The notes: generated from the sequence alone by a model not told the origin. A DNA stretch of 64,000 nucleotides from RYN-230 sp963768945 (GCA_963768945.1 CAVYJW010000005.1:558001-622000), one strand, 5' to 3'. Shown: positions 25,267-34,445, counted from the first letter of the stretch. Numbers and translations: made by a program.

Positions 25267-26016
25267 TCATCTGATTGAACGTGCAACTATATGCGCGCGA
25301 CGGATATTCCATCCCGCGGCCGACCGTGCCGCCAGCGTGGCGCCGCAGTTGGCGGTGAGGTGCAGGAGCACCGGCGCGGCCAGGCTCCCGGACCGCTCGC
25401 GGAGCGCGGACAGCAGCAGCCCGGCGGCAGCCGTCCCGGCCACCGCCGCGGTGACCGGCCCCAGCCCTGCCCGGCGGCCGGTCGCGACCTGGTTGATCCG
25501 GAGGGCATCGACGGTGGGCCGGATGTGCCAGACGCCGAACACGGCGCTGGTCAGGGCCATCGCGGCCGGCCTGGGCAGCACCCGGTGCAGGGCGGCCTGC
25601 AGCACACCGCGGAAGGCGGTTTCCTCCCACAGCACCGTGCCGACCGGGATGCGGACTGCGGCCTGGTAAGCCGCCTGCGGCCAGCTGAGGCCCGTGACCC
25701 GCTGGTCGCCAAGCACAGGCCGGGTCGCGGGTACCGCGGCCAGCGCCAGCCACCCCGCGGCCAGGGCCGCGGCCGGCGGCCCGGCGGAGCGCAGCCCCGC
25801 GGCCATCCGGTCGGGCCGCAACCCCAGGTCGGTGGCGGTCAGGCCGCTGGCCGCGGCCGCCGCCAGCGCGACGCCGGTGGCGCCCAGGTTGACAACCGGA
25901 TACCACTCCTCATGCCAGCGCTGCCGGCCCGCCAGGTTGTTGTACGCGGCGAGCATGGCGGCCAGGGTGACCGCGAAGGCGGCGTCGTGTCCCGGCCGCG
26001 CTCGATCACTGGTCAT
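25267..26016 (-). CDS. CPBP family intramembrane glutamic protease
   Basis: A 249-residue polytopic membrane protein with the CPBP (CAAX protease/bacteriocin-processing) motifs: L-W-E-E-T-A-F-R-G-V-L (EExxxR), F-G-V-W-H-I and the C-terminal P-V-L-L-H-L-T-A-N. These give the catalytic Glu and two His. Family members process prenylated or peptide substrates or protect against bacteriocins; the target here is unknown. Its ATG overlaps the response regulator stop by four bases (26013-26016), so it is part of the two-component operon and may be under its control or participate in its sensing. Confidence 0.88.
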   Translation of the reverse strand: MTSDRARPGHDAAFAVTLAAMLAAYNNLAGRQRWHEEWYPVVNLGATGVALAAAAASGLTATDLGLRPDRMAAGLRSAGPPAAALAAGWLALAAVPATRPVLGDQRVTGLSWPQAAYQAAVRIPVGTVLWEETAFRGVLQAALHRVLPRPAAMALTSAVFGVWHIRPTVDALRINQVATGRRAGLGPVTAAVAGTAAAGLLLSALRERSGSLAAPVLLHLTANCGATLAARSAAGWNIRRAHIVARSIR

Positions 26017-26672
26017 CCGCCGGGGTGGACCAGGCCGGTCTCGTAGGCCAGGACCACGGCCTGGGTACGGTCCCTCAGGCCCAGTTTCATCAGGATGCGG
26101 CTGACGTGTGTTTTCACCGTCTGCTCCGCCACCACCAGGTGGCGGGCGATCTCCGCGTTGGACAGGCCCCGGGCGACCAGGGCCAGTACCTCAGATTCCC
26201 GTTCGGTGAGGTCGCGCAGCTTCTTGCGGTCTGGTCCGCGGGGCGCGCCCATGCGCGCGAATTCGGCGATGAGGCGCCGGGTCACTCCGGGCGAGAGCAG
26301 CGCATCGCCGGCGGCGACGACCCGCACCGCCTCGGCGAGTTCGCGGGCCGAGGCGTCCTTGAGCAGGAAGCCGCTCGCCCCCCAGCGCAGCGCCTGGTAC
26401 ACGTAGTCGTCCAGGTCGAAGGTGGTCAGCACCAGCACCCTCGTCGCGCCCCCGTGGGCCGTGATCTGCCGGGTGGCCTGCAGGCCGTCCAGCACCGGCA
26501 TCCGGACATCCATCAAGATCACATCCGGCTGCAGTTGGGCGGCACGCGCGACCGCCTCTTGCCCGTTCACGGCCTCGCCGACGACCTCGATATCAGGCTC
26601 ACTGTTCAGCAGGGTGGTGAACCCGGACCGGACCATGCCCTGGTCGTCGGCGATCACGACACGCACGGTCAT
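26013..26672 (-). CDS. LuxR/NarL-type response regulator
   Basis: A 219-residue regulator. The receiver domain has the acidic pair D9-D10, phospho-acceptor Asp55 (I-L-M-D-V-R-M-P), a Thr at the end of strand 4 and Lys in L-L-K-D-A. The C-terminal helix-turn-helix reads L-T-E-R-E-S-E-V-L-x-L-V-A-R-G-L-S-N-A-E. ATG at 26672 overlaps the kinase stop by four bases (ATGA), and its own stop overlaps the CPBP start. The pairing with a HisKA_3 kinase is standard. Regulated genes probably include its own operon. Confidence 0.95.
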   Translation of the reverse strand: MTVRVVIADDQGMVRSGFTTLLNSEPDIEVVGEAVNGQEAVARAAQLQPDVILMDVRMPVLDGLQATRQITAHGGATRVLVLTTFDLDDYVYQALRWGASGFLLKDASARELAEAVRVVAAGDALLSPGVTRRLIAEFARMGAPRGPDRKKLRDLTERESEVLALVARGLSNAEIARHLVVAEQTVKTHVSRILMKLGLRDRTQAVVLAYETGLVHPGG

Positions 26673-27973
26673 GGCCGGCTCTCCCGGGGGCCTGCGGAGT
26701 TGGGCAAGACGGCCGTGACCAGGAATCCGCCGTCCTCGGTCGGGGCCGCCTCCAGGTGGCCGCCGAGCATGGCGGTGCGTTCGCGCATCCCGATGAGGCC
26801 GTGACCGCCCCCGCCGGCGGCGTCCTGGTCCCCGGGGCCCAGGCCATTCCCGGCCGCCGGTGCGGCCAGCGGCGCTCGTCCCCTGGCGGGCGCCGCGCTG
26901 GAGGGGCACGCGTGGTTGCGCACCTTGATGACCAGGGAGCTGGGTGCGTAGACGAGTTCCACCCGCACGGCGGAGCCGGGCGCGTGCCGCATTGCGTTGC
27001 TCAGCGCTTCCTGCAGGATCCGGTAGGCAGAAAGATCCACGCCCGGCGGCAGCGCCCGGGGCGGCCCGCTGACGGAGGAACTCACGCTCACGCCCCCGCT
27101 GCGGGCCGATTCCAGCAGCCCGGCCAGCTCGCCCAGGCCTGGCTGGGGTGCCGTTTCCGCGCTGTCGCTGCGCAGCACGCCGAGGAGCCGGCGCAGTTCG
27201 CCCAGCCCGCTCAGCGCGCTGGCCCGGATGTCGGCGAAGCTCTCCAGCAGCTCTGGCGGGGGATCGGTGACCTTGCGCGGCCCGGCCTCGGCCTGGATGG
27301 CGATCACCGACATGTGGTGGGCCACGATGTCGTGCAGTTCACGGGCGATGCGCTGGCGTTCTTCCAGCAGCGCCCGTTCCGCTTCGAGCCGCCGGGCCTG
27401 CTGCGCCAGCTCGGCGCGGCCGCTCCGCCGGGCCCGGACGATAGCCCCGCTGAGCAGGGGGATGGCCATGAGGAGGACGCCCGCGCTGGTCTGCGGGTCG
27501 ATGACGATGGCGCCCAGCACCGTGACGACCGCCGCGACGGCCACGAACCATGGTTTGCCGCGCACCGCGACCGCGTACAGGCACAGGCCGTAGACGATCA
27601 GGCCCGCAAGCAGGTAGACGGCGGTCGAGAGGGTGCGCGGGCCGATGGCCGACGAAGTCCAGGCCAGCGCCACCGCGGACGCCGCCCAGGCCAGGGCGGG
27701 GAAACGGGTCCGCAGCAGGAGTGGTGCGCTGGCCAGGAAGGCGTACAGCAGCAGCATCTGGGTGCTGTACGGATGGCCGTGCCTGCCGTTCTGGGTCTCC
27801 AGCCAGGAGGCCGTCGTCCCGAACAGGATGGCGGCGAGCACCGCGTCGGCCAGGAACGCCAGGTCAACCGGCCCGCGCTGGAAGCGCCGGAGCCACGCCG
27901 GATGAGGAGACGGTGGGTCGGTCACGCCGTCCGCGACGGCTGCCGCGATCCGCCCCCGCACCCCAGAAATCAT
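26669..27973 (-). CDS. HisKA_3 sensor histidine kinase
   Basis: A 434-residue kinase: four to five transmembrane helices in the first 190 residues without a large extracellular loop, a short coiled-coil (A-E-R-A-L-L-E-E-R-Q-R-I), the dimerisation/phospho-acceptor motif R-E-L-H-D-I-V-A-H-H-M-S-V, and a HATPase domain with E-A-L-S-N-A-M-R-H-A and G-H-G-L-I-G-M-R-E-R. The linker between the N and G boxes is a Gly/Ala/Pro-rich insertion. The sensor is all membrane, so the signal is probably envelope- or membrane-borne. It is the first gene of the operon continuing through the regulator, protease and CE1758/CE1759 pair. Confidence 0.93.
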   Translation of the reverse strand: MISGVRGRIAAAVADGVTDPPSPHPAWLRRFQRGPVDLAFLADAVLAAILFGTTASWLETQNGRHGHPYSTQMLLLYAFLASAPLLLRTRFPALAWAASAVALAWTSSAIGPRTLSTAVYLLAGLIVYGLCLYAVAVRGKPWFVAVAAVVTVLGAIVIDPQTSAGVLLMAIPLLSGAIVRARRSGRAELAQQARRLEAERALLEERQRIARELHDIVAHHMSVIAIQAEAGPRKVTDPPPELLESFADIRASALSGLGELRRLLGVLRSDSAETAPQPGLGELAGLLESARSGGVSVSSSVSGPPRALPPGVDLSAYRILQEALSNAMRHAPGSAVRVELVYAPSSLVIKVRNHACPSSAAPARGRAPLAAPAAGNGLGPGDQDAAGGGGHGLIGMRERTAMLGGHLEAAPTEDGGFLVTAVLPNSAGPRESRP

Positions 27974-28194
27974 GCCCTCAGCGTAAGCGCGGCGCGACCG
28001 GCCTTTCGTGACCCTGACGGGGGATCTGGCCGGCCCTACTCAGGTACGGGGGGCGGCCGCCCAGGTCACCCGGCGGGGTGGCCGCTGGGTACCTGCGGGG
28101 CAGGCCCTTAATGGGCCCCGCAGCGTGACGCCGGCTACCCCGTGCGGTCCGTAACTTTCTGGCCAGCACCTCCGTGGACCAGGAAGGACACGCG

Positions 28195-29127
28195 ATGAAA
28201 CTGCTCCGCCTGACTGCTCTCGCCGCGGCTGCGGCCGCCGCCGCATTCACGCTGACGGCTGCGGTGAGCCCGGCCCCGCCGGCTGACCTGCCGGTGTCCC
28301 TGCCTGCACTCACCCCGCAGGCGCTGTCGGCCCGCTACGCCCTCAGCGCGCGGGCCATCCACCGGGCGGCCCGGGCCGCCGCCCGTTCCGGCGACCAGGG
28401 TCAGGCCCGGACGCTGGAGGCACTGGACCGCCTGCACTTCCTGGCCTTCGATCCGCGCGGCCAGGGTGAGGCCGTCGAGGTGCTCGGCAATCTGGCGGCT
28501 GCCCGGCGGGTCGCGATCCTCGTGCCCGGCTCGGACACCTCGCTGGCCACCTTCGATTCCCCCGGGACGGCATCGCCCTACGGCGGAGCCCGGGCGCTCG
28601 CCGCGCAGGCGCGGCGGCTGGATCCCGGCGCCCGCCTGGCGGTCATCGCCTGGCTGGGCTACCGCACGCCGAGCCTGCTCAGCCCGGCCGTCCTGACTTC
28701 CGGGAACGCCGGGCAGGGCGCCCAGGCCCTGCGGCCGCTGGTGACCAGCCTGGCCCAGGACGGTGATCAGGTGGCCCTGCTGTGCCACAGCTACGGTTCG
28801 GTGGTGTGCGGGCTGGCCGCGCCGCACCTGCCCGTCACCGACATCGCGGTGTACGGCAGCCCGGGCATGGATGCGGCCTCGGCGGCGTCGCTGCACAGCA
28901 CGGCCCGGGTCTGGGCCGGCCGGGAAGCGGGTGACTGGATCCGGTACGTGCCTCATGTCCGCCTGCTGGGCGTGGGGTTCGGGGCGGATCCCACGTCGCC
29001 CTCGTTCGGCGCCCGCCGGTTCGCCTGCGGCCTTGACGGTCACAGCAGCTATCTGCAGATGGGCAGCGTCTCGCTGCGCAACCTGGCCTACATCGCGCTG
29101 GGCGAGCCCGCCAAGGTCACCCGATGA
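28195..29127 (+). CDS. secreted alpha/beta hydrolase (DUF1023-like)
   Basis: A 310-residue protein with a short N-terminal signal sequence (K-L-L-R followed by an Ala-rich core). The hydrolase region has V-A-I-L-V-P-G-S-D-T, the nucleophile elbow C-H-S-Y-G-S, a D-I-A-V-Y-G-S-P-G-M-D segment carrying the acid region, and a final G-H-S-S-Y that offers the His. This matches the DUF1023 group common in actinomycetes, of unknown substrate. ATG at 28195 has AGGAAGG at proper spacing. Its stop overlaps the following acyltransferase start by four bases, so they form an operon. Confidence 0.87.
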   Translation: MKLLRLTALAAAAAAAAFTLTAAVSPAPPADLPVSLPALTPQALSARYALSARAIHRAARAAARSGDQGQARTLEALDRLHFLAFDPRGQGEAVEVLGNLAAARRVAILVPGSDTSLATFDSPGTASPYGGARALAAQARRLDPGARLAVIAWLGYRTPSLLSPAVLTSGNAGQGAQALRPLVTSLAQDGDQVALLCHSYGSVVCGLAAPHLPVTDIAVYGSPGMDAASAASLHSTARVWAGREAGDWIRYVPHVRLLGVGFGADPTSPSFGARRFACGLDGHSSYLQMGSVSLRNLAYIALGEPAKVTR

Positions 29128-30467
29128 TCCCGCAACGGGTCCGGACCCTTGCTGCGAAGGTGGAGGCGGCCACGCCGGACGGACGCGACCGCACCGTGGA
29201 CGCGCTGCGGGCCCTGGCCATCGCGGGCGTGATCTTGGGCCACTGGCTGGTCACCGCCTTGGTGCTGACCCCCTCCCCGGGCGGTGACCGGCTGCAGGAC
29301 AGCAGCCCGCTCGCCTCAGTGCCGGACCTGGCCCCGGCGTCGTGGATCTTCCAGACCCTCGCCATCTTCTTCTTCGTCGGCGGTTACGCCGCCGCCCGCA
29401 GCCGCAAGGGCCAGTACCTTCCCTGGCTGCGCCGGCGGCTGGCCCGGCTGGGCCGCCCCGTGCTGGTGCTCGCGGCCTTCTGGGTGCCGCTCACGGCGGG
29501 GATGATCCTGGCGGGTGTCCGGGCCGCGACCATCCACACCCTGGTGATGCTGGTGCTCAGCCCGCTGTGGTTCCTGTGCGTGTTCGCCGGGCTCACCGCG
29601 CTGACCCCGCTGGCGGTGGCGCTGGTGCGGCGCGGCGGCGCAGCAGCGGCGCTGGTCCCGGCCGCCCTGGTCGCCGGGGTGGACGCGGCCCGCTTCGGCC
29701 TTGGCGGCCCGGCCTGGCTCGGCTGGGTGAACGTCCTGGCCGGCTGGATGGTGCCCTACCTGCTCGGTATCGCATGGGCGCGCGGCTCGTTCCGCGGCTG
29801 GAAGGTGCCCGCGGTCATGCTGGGCGCGGGCGCGGCCGGCACCGCCGCACTGATCGCCTGGGCTGGTTATCCCGCGAGCATGGTGGGCGTGAACGGTGCC
29901 CGCATCTCGAACCTGAACCCGCCCACCCTGGCCGCCGTAACCTTCGGCGTGGCCCAGGTCGGCGTGGCGCTGCTGCTGCGGCCGTGGCTGGCCCGGCTGA
30001 CGCGCCGCCCGCTCGCGTGGGCCGCTGTCGCGCTGGCCAACCTGTCGGCGATGACGCTTTTCCTGTGGCACCAGTCGGCATTCCTGGCCGTGACCATGGC
30101 CGGGTCGATGGTCGGGCGGCTCCCAGGCCTGCTCACCGCGCCATCGGGTGCCCTGTGGATCGCCGAGCGGCTCGCCTGGCTGCCTGCCTTCGCCGTCGCG
30201 CTGGCCGTGGCCTGGCTCGCGTTCCACCGGGCCGAACGCCCGCGCGCCGAACATCCCCGCGCGGAACGCCCCCCACGGCGCCGGCCGCCGGGCGCACCCT
30301 CGGGCACACCCTGTCCAGCCTGGACACCGACGCCTGGCCCGCCCCTACAGCGGGCAGGCCAGGCGTCGGGCCATGCAGCGAGCGGCGCTAAACCGTCTTC
30401 AGCCTCTCCAGCAGGGCTTCGTGCTCATCCCACATCGTCTCCGGCAGGTGGCGACCGAACGTGGTGA
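29124..30467 (+). CDS. acyltransferase 3 family membrane protein
   Basis: A 447-residue polytopic protein. It starts with R-D-R-T-V-D-A-L-R-A-L-A-I-A-G-V-I-L-G-H-W, the acyltransferase-3 active-site helix containing the conserved His, followed by about nine to ten helices and F-F-F-V-G-G-Y. Such enzymes O-acylate sugars or lipids at the membrane. The last ~70 residues are an Arg/Pro/Ala-rich tail that runs 80 bases into the 3' end of the convergent pckG gene and straight through that gene's hairpin terminator, so a shorter natural end in relatives, or a lost stop, is possible. Start overlaps the hydrolase stop (ATGA). Confidence 0.85.
   Translation: MIPQRVRTLAAKVEAATPDGRDRTVDALRALAIAGVILGHWLVTALVLTPSPGGDRLQDSSPLASVPDLAPASWIFQTLAIFFFVGGYAAARSRKGQYLPWLRRRLARLGRPVLVLAAFWVPLTAGMILAGVRAATIHTLVMLVLSPLWFLCVFAGLTALTPLAVALVRRGGAAAALVPAALVAGVDAARFGLGGPAWLGWVNVLAGWMVPYLLGIAWARGSFRGWKVPAVMLGAGAAGTAALIAWAGYPASMVGVNGARISNLNPPTLAAVTFGVAQVGVALLLRPWLARLTRRPLAWAAVALANLSAMTLFLWHQSAFLAVTMAGSMVGRLPGLLTAPSGALWIAERLAWLPAFAVALAVAWLAFHRAERPRAEHPRAERPPRRRPPGAPSGTPCPAWTPTPGPPLQRAGQASGHAASGAKPSSASPAGLRAHPTSSPAGGDRTW
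30331..30365 (-). terminator. pckG terminator hairpin inside the acyltransferase 3' end
   Basis: An outer stem cgcctggc/gccaggcg and inner stem gcccgc/gcgggc form a long hairpin 22 bases past the pckG stop. It lies within the coding tail of the convergent acyltransferase gene. Confidence 0.6.
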
Positions 30468-32208
30468 AGTACTCCCTGGTGTGGTCGGCCTCGTCCTGCC
30501 AGGTGTCGGCATCCACGGACAGCAGCAGCTCCAGGTCGGCCTCGCTGACCCCCAGGCCGCTGGTGTCCAGGGAGGACGGGGTCGGCAGGTGGCCGATCGG
30601 GGTGGCCTGAGCCTCGGCCTGGCCGGCCAGCCGCTCGGTGATCCACTTCAGCACCCGGCTGTTCTCGCCGAAGCCGGGCCACGCGAACCGGCCGTTCTCG
30701 TCCTTACGGAACCAGTTGACCGCGAAGATACGGGGCAGCTTCTCCGGCTCCGTCATCCCGCCGATCTTCAGCCAGTGGCCGAAGTAGTCGCCCATGTTAT
30801 AGCCGCAGAACGGCAGCATCGCGAACGGGTCGTGCCGTAGTTCGCCGACCGTGCCCTCGGCGGCCGCGGTCTTCTCGGACGCGATGGTCGCCCCGAGGAA
30901 GACACCGTGCTGCCAGGAGAACGCCTCGGTGACCAGCGGCACCGCCGTGGCCCGGCGGCCGCCGAACAGGATCGCGGAGATCGGCACCCCGGCCGGGTCG
31001 TCCCATTCGGGCGCGATCGACGGGCACTGGGCCGCGTCCACCGTGAACCGCGAGTTGGGGTGGGCCGCCGGGCGGCCGGACTCCGGGGTCCAGTCGCGGC
31101 CCTGCCAGTCGGTCAGGTGCGCCGGCGGCTCGTCGGTCAGGCCTTCCCACCACACGTCGCCGTCGTCGGTGAGCGCGACGTTGGTGAAGACCGTGTTGCT
31201 GGCCAGCATCTGGAGTGCGTGCGGGTTGGTGACCTCGCTGGTGCCGGGGGCGACACCGAAGAAGCCGGCCTCCGGGTTGATCGCGTACAGCCGGCCGTCC
31301 TGGCCGAACCGCATCCAGGCGATGTCGTCGCCGATGGTCTCCACCCGCCAGCCCGGAACCGTGGGCTGCAGCATGGCCAGGTTGGTCTTGCCGCACGCGG
31401 ACGGGAAGGCGGCCGCGAGGTACTTGGCCTCGCCCCGCGCCGGGGTGACCTTGAGGATGAGCATGTGCTCGGCCAGCCAGCCCTCGTCCCGGGCCATGGC
31501 CGAGGCGATCCGCAGCGCGAAGCACTTCTTGCCCAGCAGCGCGTTCCCGCCGTACCCGGACCCGTAGGACCAGATCTCCCGGGTCTCGGGGAAGTGCGAG
31601 ATGTACTTGGTCTTATTGCACGGCCACGGCACGTCCGCCTGGCCCGGCTGCAGCGGGGCGCCCACCGAGTGAAGCGCCCGGACGAAGAACCCGTCCGTGC
31701 CCAGCTCGTCCAGGACCGCCGCGCCCATCCGGGTCATGATCCGCATCGACGCGGCCACGTACGGCGAGTCAGTGATCTCCACGCCCAGCTGGGAGATCGG
31801 CGAGCCGAGCGGGCCCATGCAGAACGGGACGATGTACATGGTCCGGCCGGCCATGCAGCCGGCGAACACCCCGGAGAGGGTCGCGCGCATCTCGGCCGGG
31901 GCGATCCAGTTGTTGGTCGGCCCGGCGTCCTCTTCCTTCTCCGAGCAGATGAACGTGCGGTCCTCGACCCGGGCGACGTCGGAGGGGTCGGAGCGGGCCA
32001 GGAAGCTGCCCGGCCGCAGGTCCGGGTTGAGCGGCATCATCGTGCCCTGCTCCACCAGCAGGCTGGTGAGCTGGTCCCATTCCGCCTGGGAACCATCGCA
32101 CCACTGGATGCGGTCTGGCCGGGTCAGGGCGGCGACGTCCGCCACCCAGTCAGTCAGGCCGCTATGAGCCGTCGGCGGCTGCTGCAGTCTGGGAAAAGCG
32201 TCGCTCAC
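30388..32208 (-). CDS. pckG: phosphoenolpyruvate carboxykinase (GTP)
   Basis: A 606-residue enzyme, the usual length of the GTP type. It interconverts oxaloacetate plus GTP with phosphoenolpyruvate, CO2 and GDP at the start of gluconeogenesis. Visible motifs: the kinase-1a P-loop F-P-S-A-C-G-K-T-N with the reactive Cys of GTP-type enzymes, G-D-D-I-A-W-M-R-F (kinase 2), the R-T-M-Y-I-V-P-F-C-M-G-P-L substrate loop and N-W-F-R-K-D-E-N-G. GTG at 32208, with GGAAGGA six bases upstream, is preferred to ATG at 32223. It is divergent from a RamB/ScfR-like regulator, a sensible pairing for control of acetate and fatty-acid growth. Confidence 0.97.
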   Translation of the reverse strand: MSDAFPRLQQPPTAHSGLTDWVADVAALTRPDRIQWCDGSQAEWDQLTSLLVEQGTMMPLNPDLRPGSFLARSDPSDVARVEDRTFICSEKEEDAGPTNNWIAPAEMRATLSGVFAGCMAGRTMYIVPFCMGPLGSPISQLGVEITDSPYVAASMRIMTRMGAAVLDELGTDGFFVRALHSVGAPLQPGQADVPWPCNKTKYISHFPETREIWSYGSGYGGNALLGKKCFALRIASAMARDEGWLAEHMLILKVTPARGEAKYLAAAFPSACGKTNLAMLQPTVPGWRVETIGDDIAWMRFGQDGRLYAINPEAGFFGVAPGTSEVTNPHALQMLASNTVFTNVALTDDGDVWWEGLTDEPPAHLTDWQGRDWTPESGRPAAHPNSRFTVDAAQCPSIAPEWDDPAGVPISAILFGGRRATAVPLVTEAFSWQHGVFLGATIASEKTAAAEGTVGELRHDPFAMLPFCGYNMGDYFGHWLKIGGMTEPEKLPRIFAVNWFRKDENGRFAWPGFGENSRVLKWITERLAGQAEAQATPIGHLPTPSSLDTSGLGVSEADLELLLSVDADTWQDEADHTREYFTTFGRHLPETMWDEHEALLERLKTV

Positions 32209-32507
32209 AGGATGTCCTTCCATCGCCGGCCGGTACCCGCAACTCGTGTCGGGTCCAGTAGAAATCCGGAACCTACCTTAACAACATGCACTCAAAGCTC
32301 CGCGAGTGGTAGACCTGCATGTGTGGAGGTTTGTGGCGCTCAGTCCGCGATTCTGTAACACTTGTAAAGACGATGAGCGGTGGTCTAGACCGATTATCGG
32401 AGCCAAGGCCCGCAGGACCTGGGTGAGTTGCCGCGGCGGGTCGGGAAGTTGCGGACCGGTGTACGGCCATTATGCGGAGCGCGAACGTCGCTAGACAGGG
32501 TGTGATA
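32209..32507. promoter_or_regulatory. divergent pckG/regulator promoter region
   Basis: About 300 bases without a gene. A direct repeat, tgtaacact followed directly by tgtaaagac (32354-32371), lies near the middle and is the most operator-like element; RamB-type proteins bind AT-rich boxes, but this is not a clear match to a published site. No perfect promoter boxes were identified. Confidence 0.35.
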
Positions 32508-33956
32508 GTGGTCACGAAAGCCAGGGTAGGGGTGCGGCTCCGCCGTTTCCGGGAAGAACGCGGTCTCACCCAGGCCGCCCTGGCGAGCGCGCTGGGCATC
32601 TCGCCAAGCTACGTCAACCAGCTGGAATCCAGCCAGCGCCCGATCACGGCCTCCGTACTGCTCAAGCTGGCCAGCGTGTTCGACGCGGATCTGCAGCAGT
32701 TCTCGACCGAGGACACCGACCGCCTCGCGGCCCAGCTCCGGGACGTGCTCACCGATCCCTCGGTCGGCGAGCAGATCTCGATGGCGGAGATCCGCGAGCT
32801 GGCCGCGGCCATGCCGGCCGTCGGCCGGTACGTCATCGAGCTGCACCGCCGGTACCGGCACGGCCGCGACGTCAACGAAACGATCATGACCCGCATCGAC
32901 GCGGGCCAGCCGGGGTCGATGTCAGTGCCGCCGCCCATGGCCCAGGAGGAAGTGCAGGAGCTGTTCTACGCCCGGCGGAACTACTTCCCGGCGCTCGACC
33001 TCGGCGCGGAGCGGATCTTCGCGCAGGCCGACCTCAAGCTCGGCAGCACCACGGCCGGGATCACTGAGCGGCTGGCCCGCCGGCACGGTATCCGCGTGGC
33101 CGACCTCCCGGACCGTGATCAGGGCGTCAAACGGCGCTACGATCCCGAGGCCCGGGTGCTGGCCCTGTCCCCGCTGCTCAACTCCGGGCAGCGGGCGTTC
33201 CAGCTCGCCACCCATCTCGCCTCGGTCGAGCTGGCCGCGGAGATCGACCAGATCGTCACCGAGGCCAACCTGTCCGGCGATGATGCCCGCATGCTCTGCC
33301 GCATCGGCCTGGCCAGTTACTTCGCGGGCGCCCTGGTCCTGCCCTACCGGCCGTTCCTGGACGCCGCGGAGACGGTGGGCTACGACATCGCGCTGCTGCA
33401 GCGGCGCTTCGACGTGGGCTACGAGACCGTCGCGCACCGCCTCAGCACGCTGCAGCGTCCCGGCGCCCGCGGCGTGCCGTTCATCTTCGTGCGGGTCAAC
33501 CGGGCGGGCAACATCTCCAAGCGCCAGTCGGCGACCAGCTTCCACTTCTCCCGGGTCGGCGGCTCCTGCCCGCTGTGGAACGTCTACGAGGCCTTCGTCC
33601 ACCCGGGGGAGATCCAGACCCAGCTGGCTCAGATGCCCGACGGGCGCAGTTACCTCTGGGTGGCCCGGACCGTGTCCCGGCGCTACGGCGGCTACGGCAC
33701 CCTCGGCAAGACCTTCGCGGTCGGCCTGGGCTGCGACCTTCGGCACGCGCACCGGCTGGTGTACTCCCACGGACTCGACCTGGGCAGCCCGTCCGCGCTG
33801 GTCCCGATCGGCCCGGGCTGTAAGGTCTGCGACCGGACGACCTGCCCGCAGCGGGCCTTCCCCGCGCTCGGCAAGCTGCTCGACCCGAACCCCCACCACG
33901 GCAGCTTCATCCCGTACGCCACCGGCGACGGCGTGGTCGCCGCACCGCACGGCTAG
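32508..33956 (+). CDS. RamB/ScfR-type short-chain fatty acyl transcriptional regulator
   Basis: A 482-residue regulator. An XRE helix-turn-helix at about 8-65 (L-R-R-F-R-E-E-R-G-L-T-Q-A-A-L-A, then S-Y-V-N-Q-L-E) is followed by an IrrE/ImmA-like middle region and a DUF2083 C-terminal domain with a cysteine cluster C-K-V-C-D-R-T-T-C that may hold metal. Relatives (RamB of corynebacteria, RamB and PrpR of mycobacteria) control acetate, glyoxylate and propionate genes in response to acyl-CoA. The adjacent divergent pckG is a likely target. GTG at 32508 starts directly before V-T-K-A-R-V-G-V-R-L; the RBS is weak (AGGGTG). Confidence 0.9.
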   Translation: MVTKARVGVRLRRFREERGLTQAALASALGISPSYVNQLESSQRPITASVLLKLASVFDADLQQFSTEDTDRLAAQLRDVLTDPSVGEQISMAEIRELAAAMPAVGRYVIELHRRYRHGRDVNETIMTRIDAGQPGSMSVPPPMAQEEVQELFYARRNYFPALDLGAERIFAQADLKLGSTTAGITERLARRHGIRVADLPDRDQGVKRRYDPEARVLALSPLLNSGQRAFQLATHLASVELAAEIDQIVTEANLSGDDARMLCRIGLASYFAGALVLPYRPFLDAAETVGYDIALLQRRFDVGYETVAHRLSTLQRPGARGVPFIFVRVNRAGNISKRQSATSFHFSRVGGSCPLWNVYEAFVHPGEIQTQLAQMPDGRSYLWVARTVSRRYGGYGTLGKTFAVGLGCDLRHAHRLVYSHGLDLGSPSALVPIGPGCKVCDRTTCPQRAFPALGKLLDPNPHHGSFIPYATGDGVVAAPHG

Positions 33957-34073
33957 GAGCGTTCCGGTGCCCGGACCAGACCGCCGCCGGGCCTGTCCCG
34001 GGGCCCTGCCGGCCTGACGTAGACTGCGCTGTCGTTGTGCCGACCGCATCACGTTCCGTATGGAGACGCCACC

Positions 34074-34445
34074 ATGAGCATTGAGAAGCCCGAGGTCAAC
34101 TTCCCCGGGGGCGAGCCGCCTGCTGACCTCCAGATCACCGACGTCTGGGAAGGCGATGGCGCGGTCGCGAAGCCAGGCGACACGGTCGAGGTGCACTACG
34201 TCGGGGTCGCGTACTCCACCGGAGAGGAGTTCGACGCCAGCTGGAACCGGGGCGGCCCGCTGCAGTTCCAGCTCGGCGTGGGGCAGGTCATCGCCGGCTG
34301 GGACCAGGGCGTGCAGGGCATGAGGGTCGGTGGCCGCCGGCAGCTGATCATCCCGCCCGGCATGGCCTACGGCGACCGGGGAGCCGGGCGGTCGATCGCG
34401 CCGGGCGAGACCCTGATCTTCGTCTGCGACCTGGTCTCTGCCTGA
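34074..34445 (+). CDS. FKBP-type peptidyl-prolyl cis-trans isomerase
   Basis: A 123-residue single-domain FKBP without signal peptide, therefore cytosolic. It has V-E-V-H-Y-V-G-V, E-F-D-A-S-W-N-R-G, F-Q-L-G-V-G-Q-V-I-A-G-W-D-Q-G and I-P-P-G-M-A-Y-G, the ligand pocket residues of the family. It catalyses prolyl bond isomerisation during protein folding. ATG at 34074 follows GGAG at good spacing. It stands alone after the regulator; its stop codon lies in the first unit of a 16-bp tandem repeat. Confidence 0.95.
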   Translation: MSIEKPEVNFPGGEPPADLQITDVWEGDGAVAKPGDTVEVHYVGVAYSTGEEFDASWNRGGPLQFQLGVGQVIAGWDQGVQGMRVGGRRQLIIPPGMAYGDRGAGRSIAPGETLIFVCDLVSA

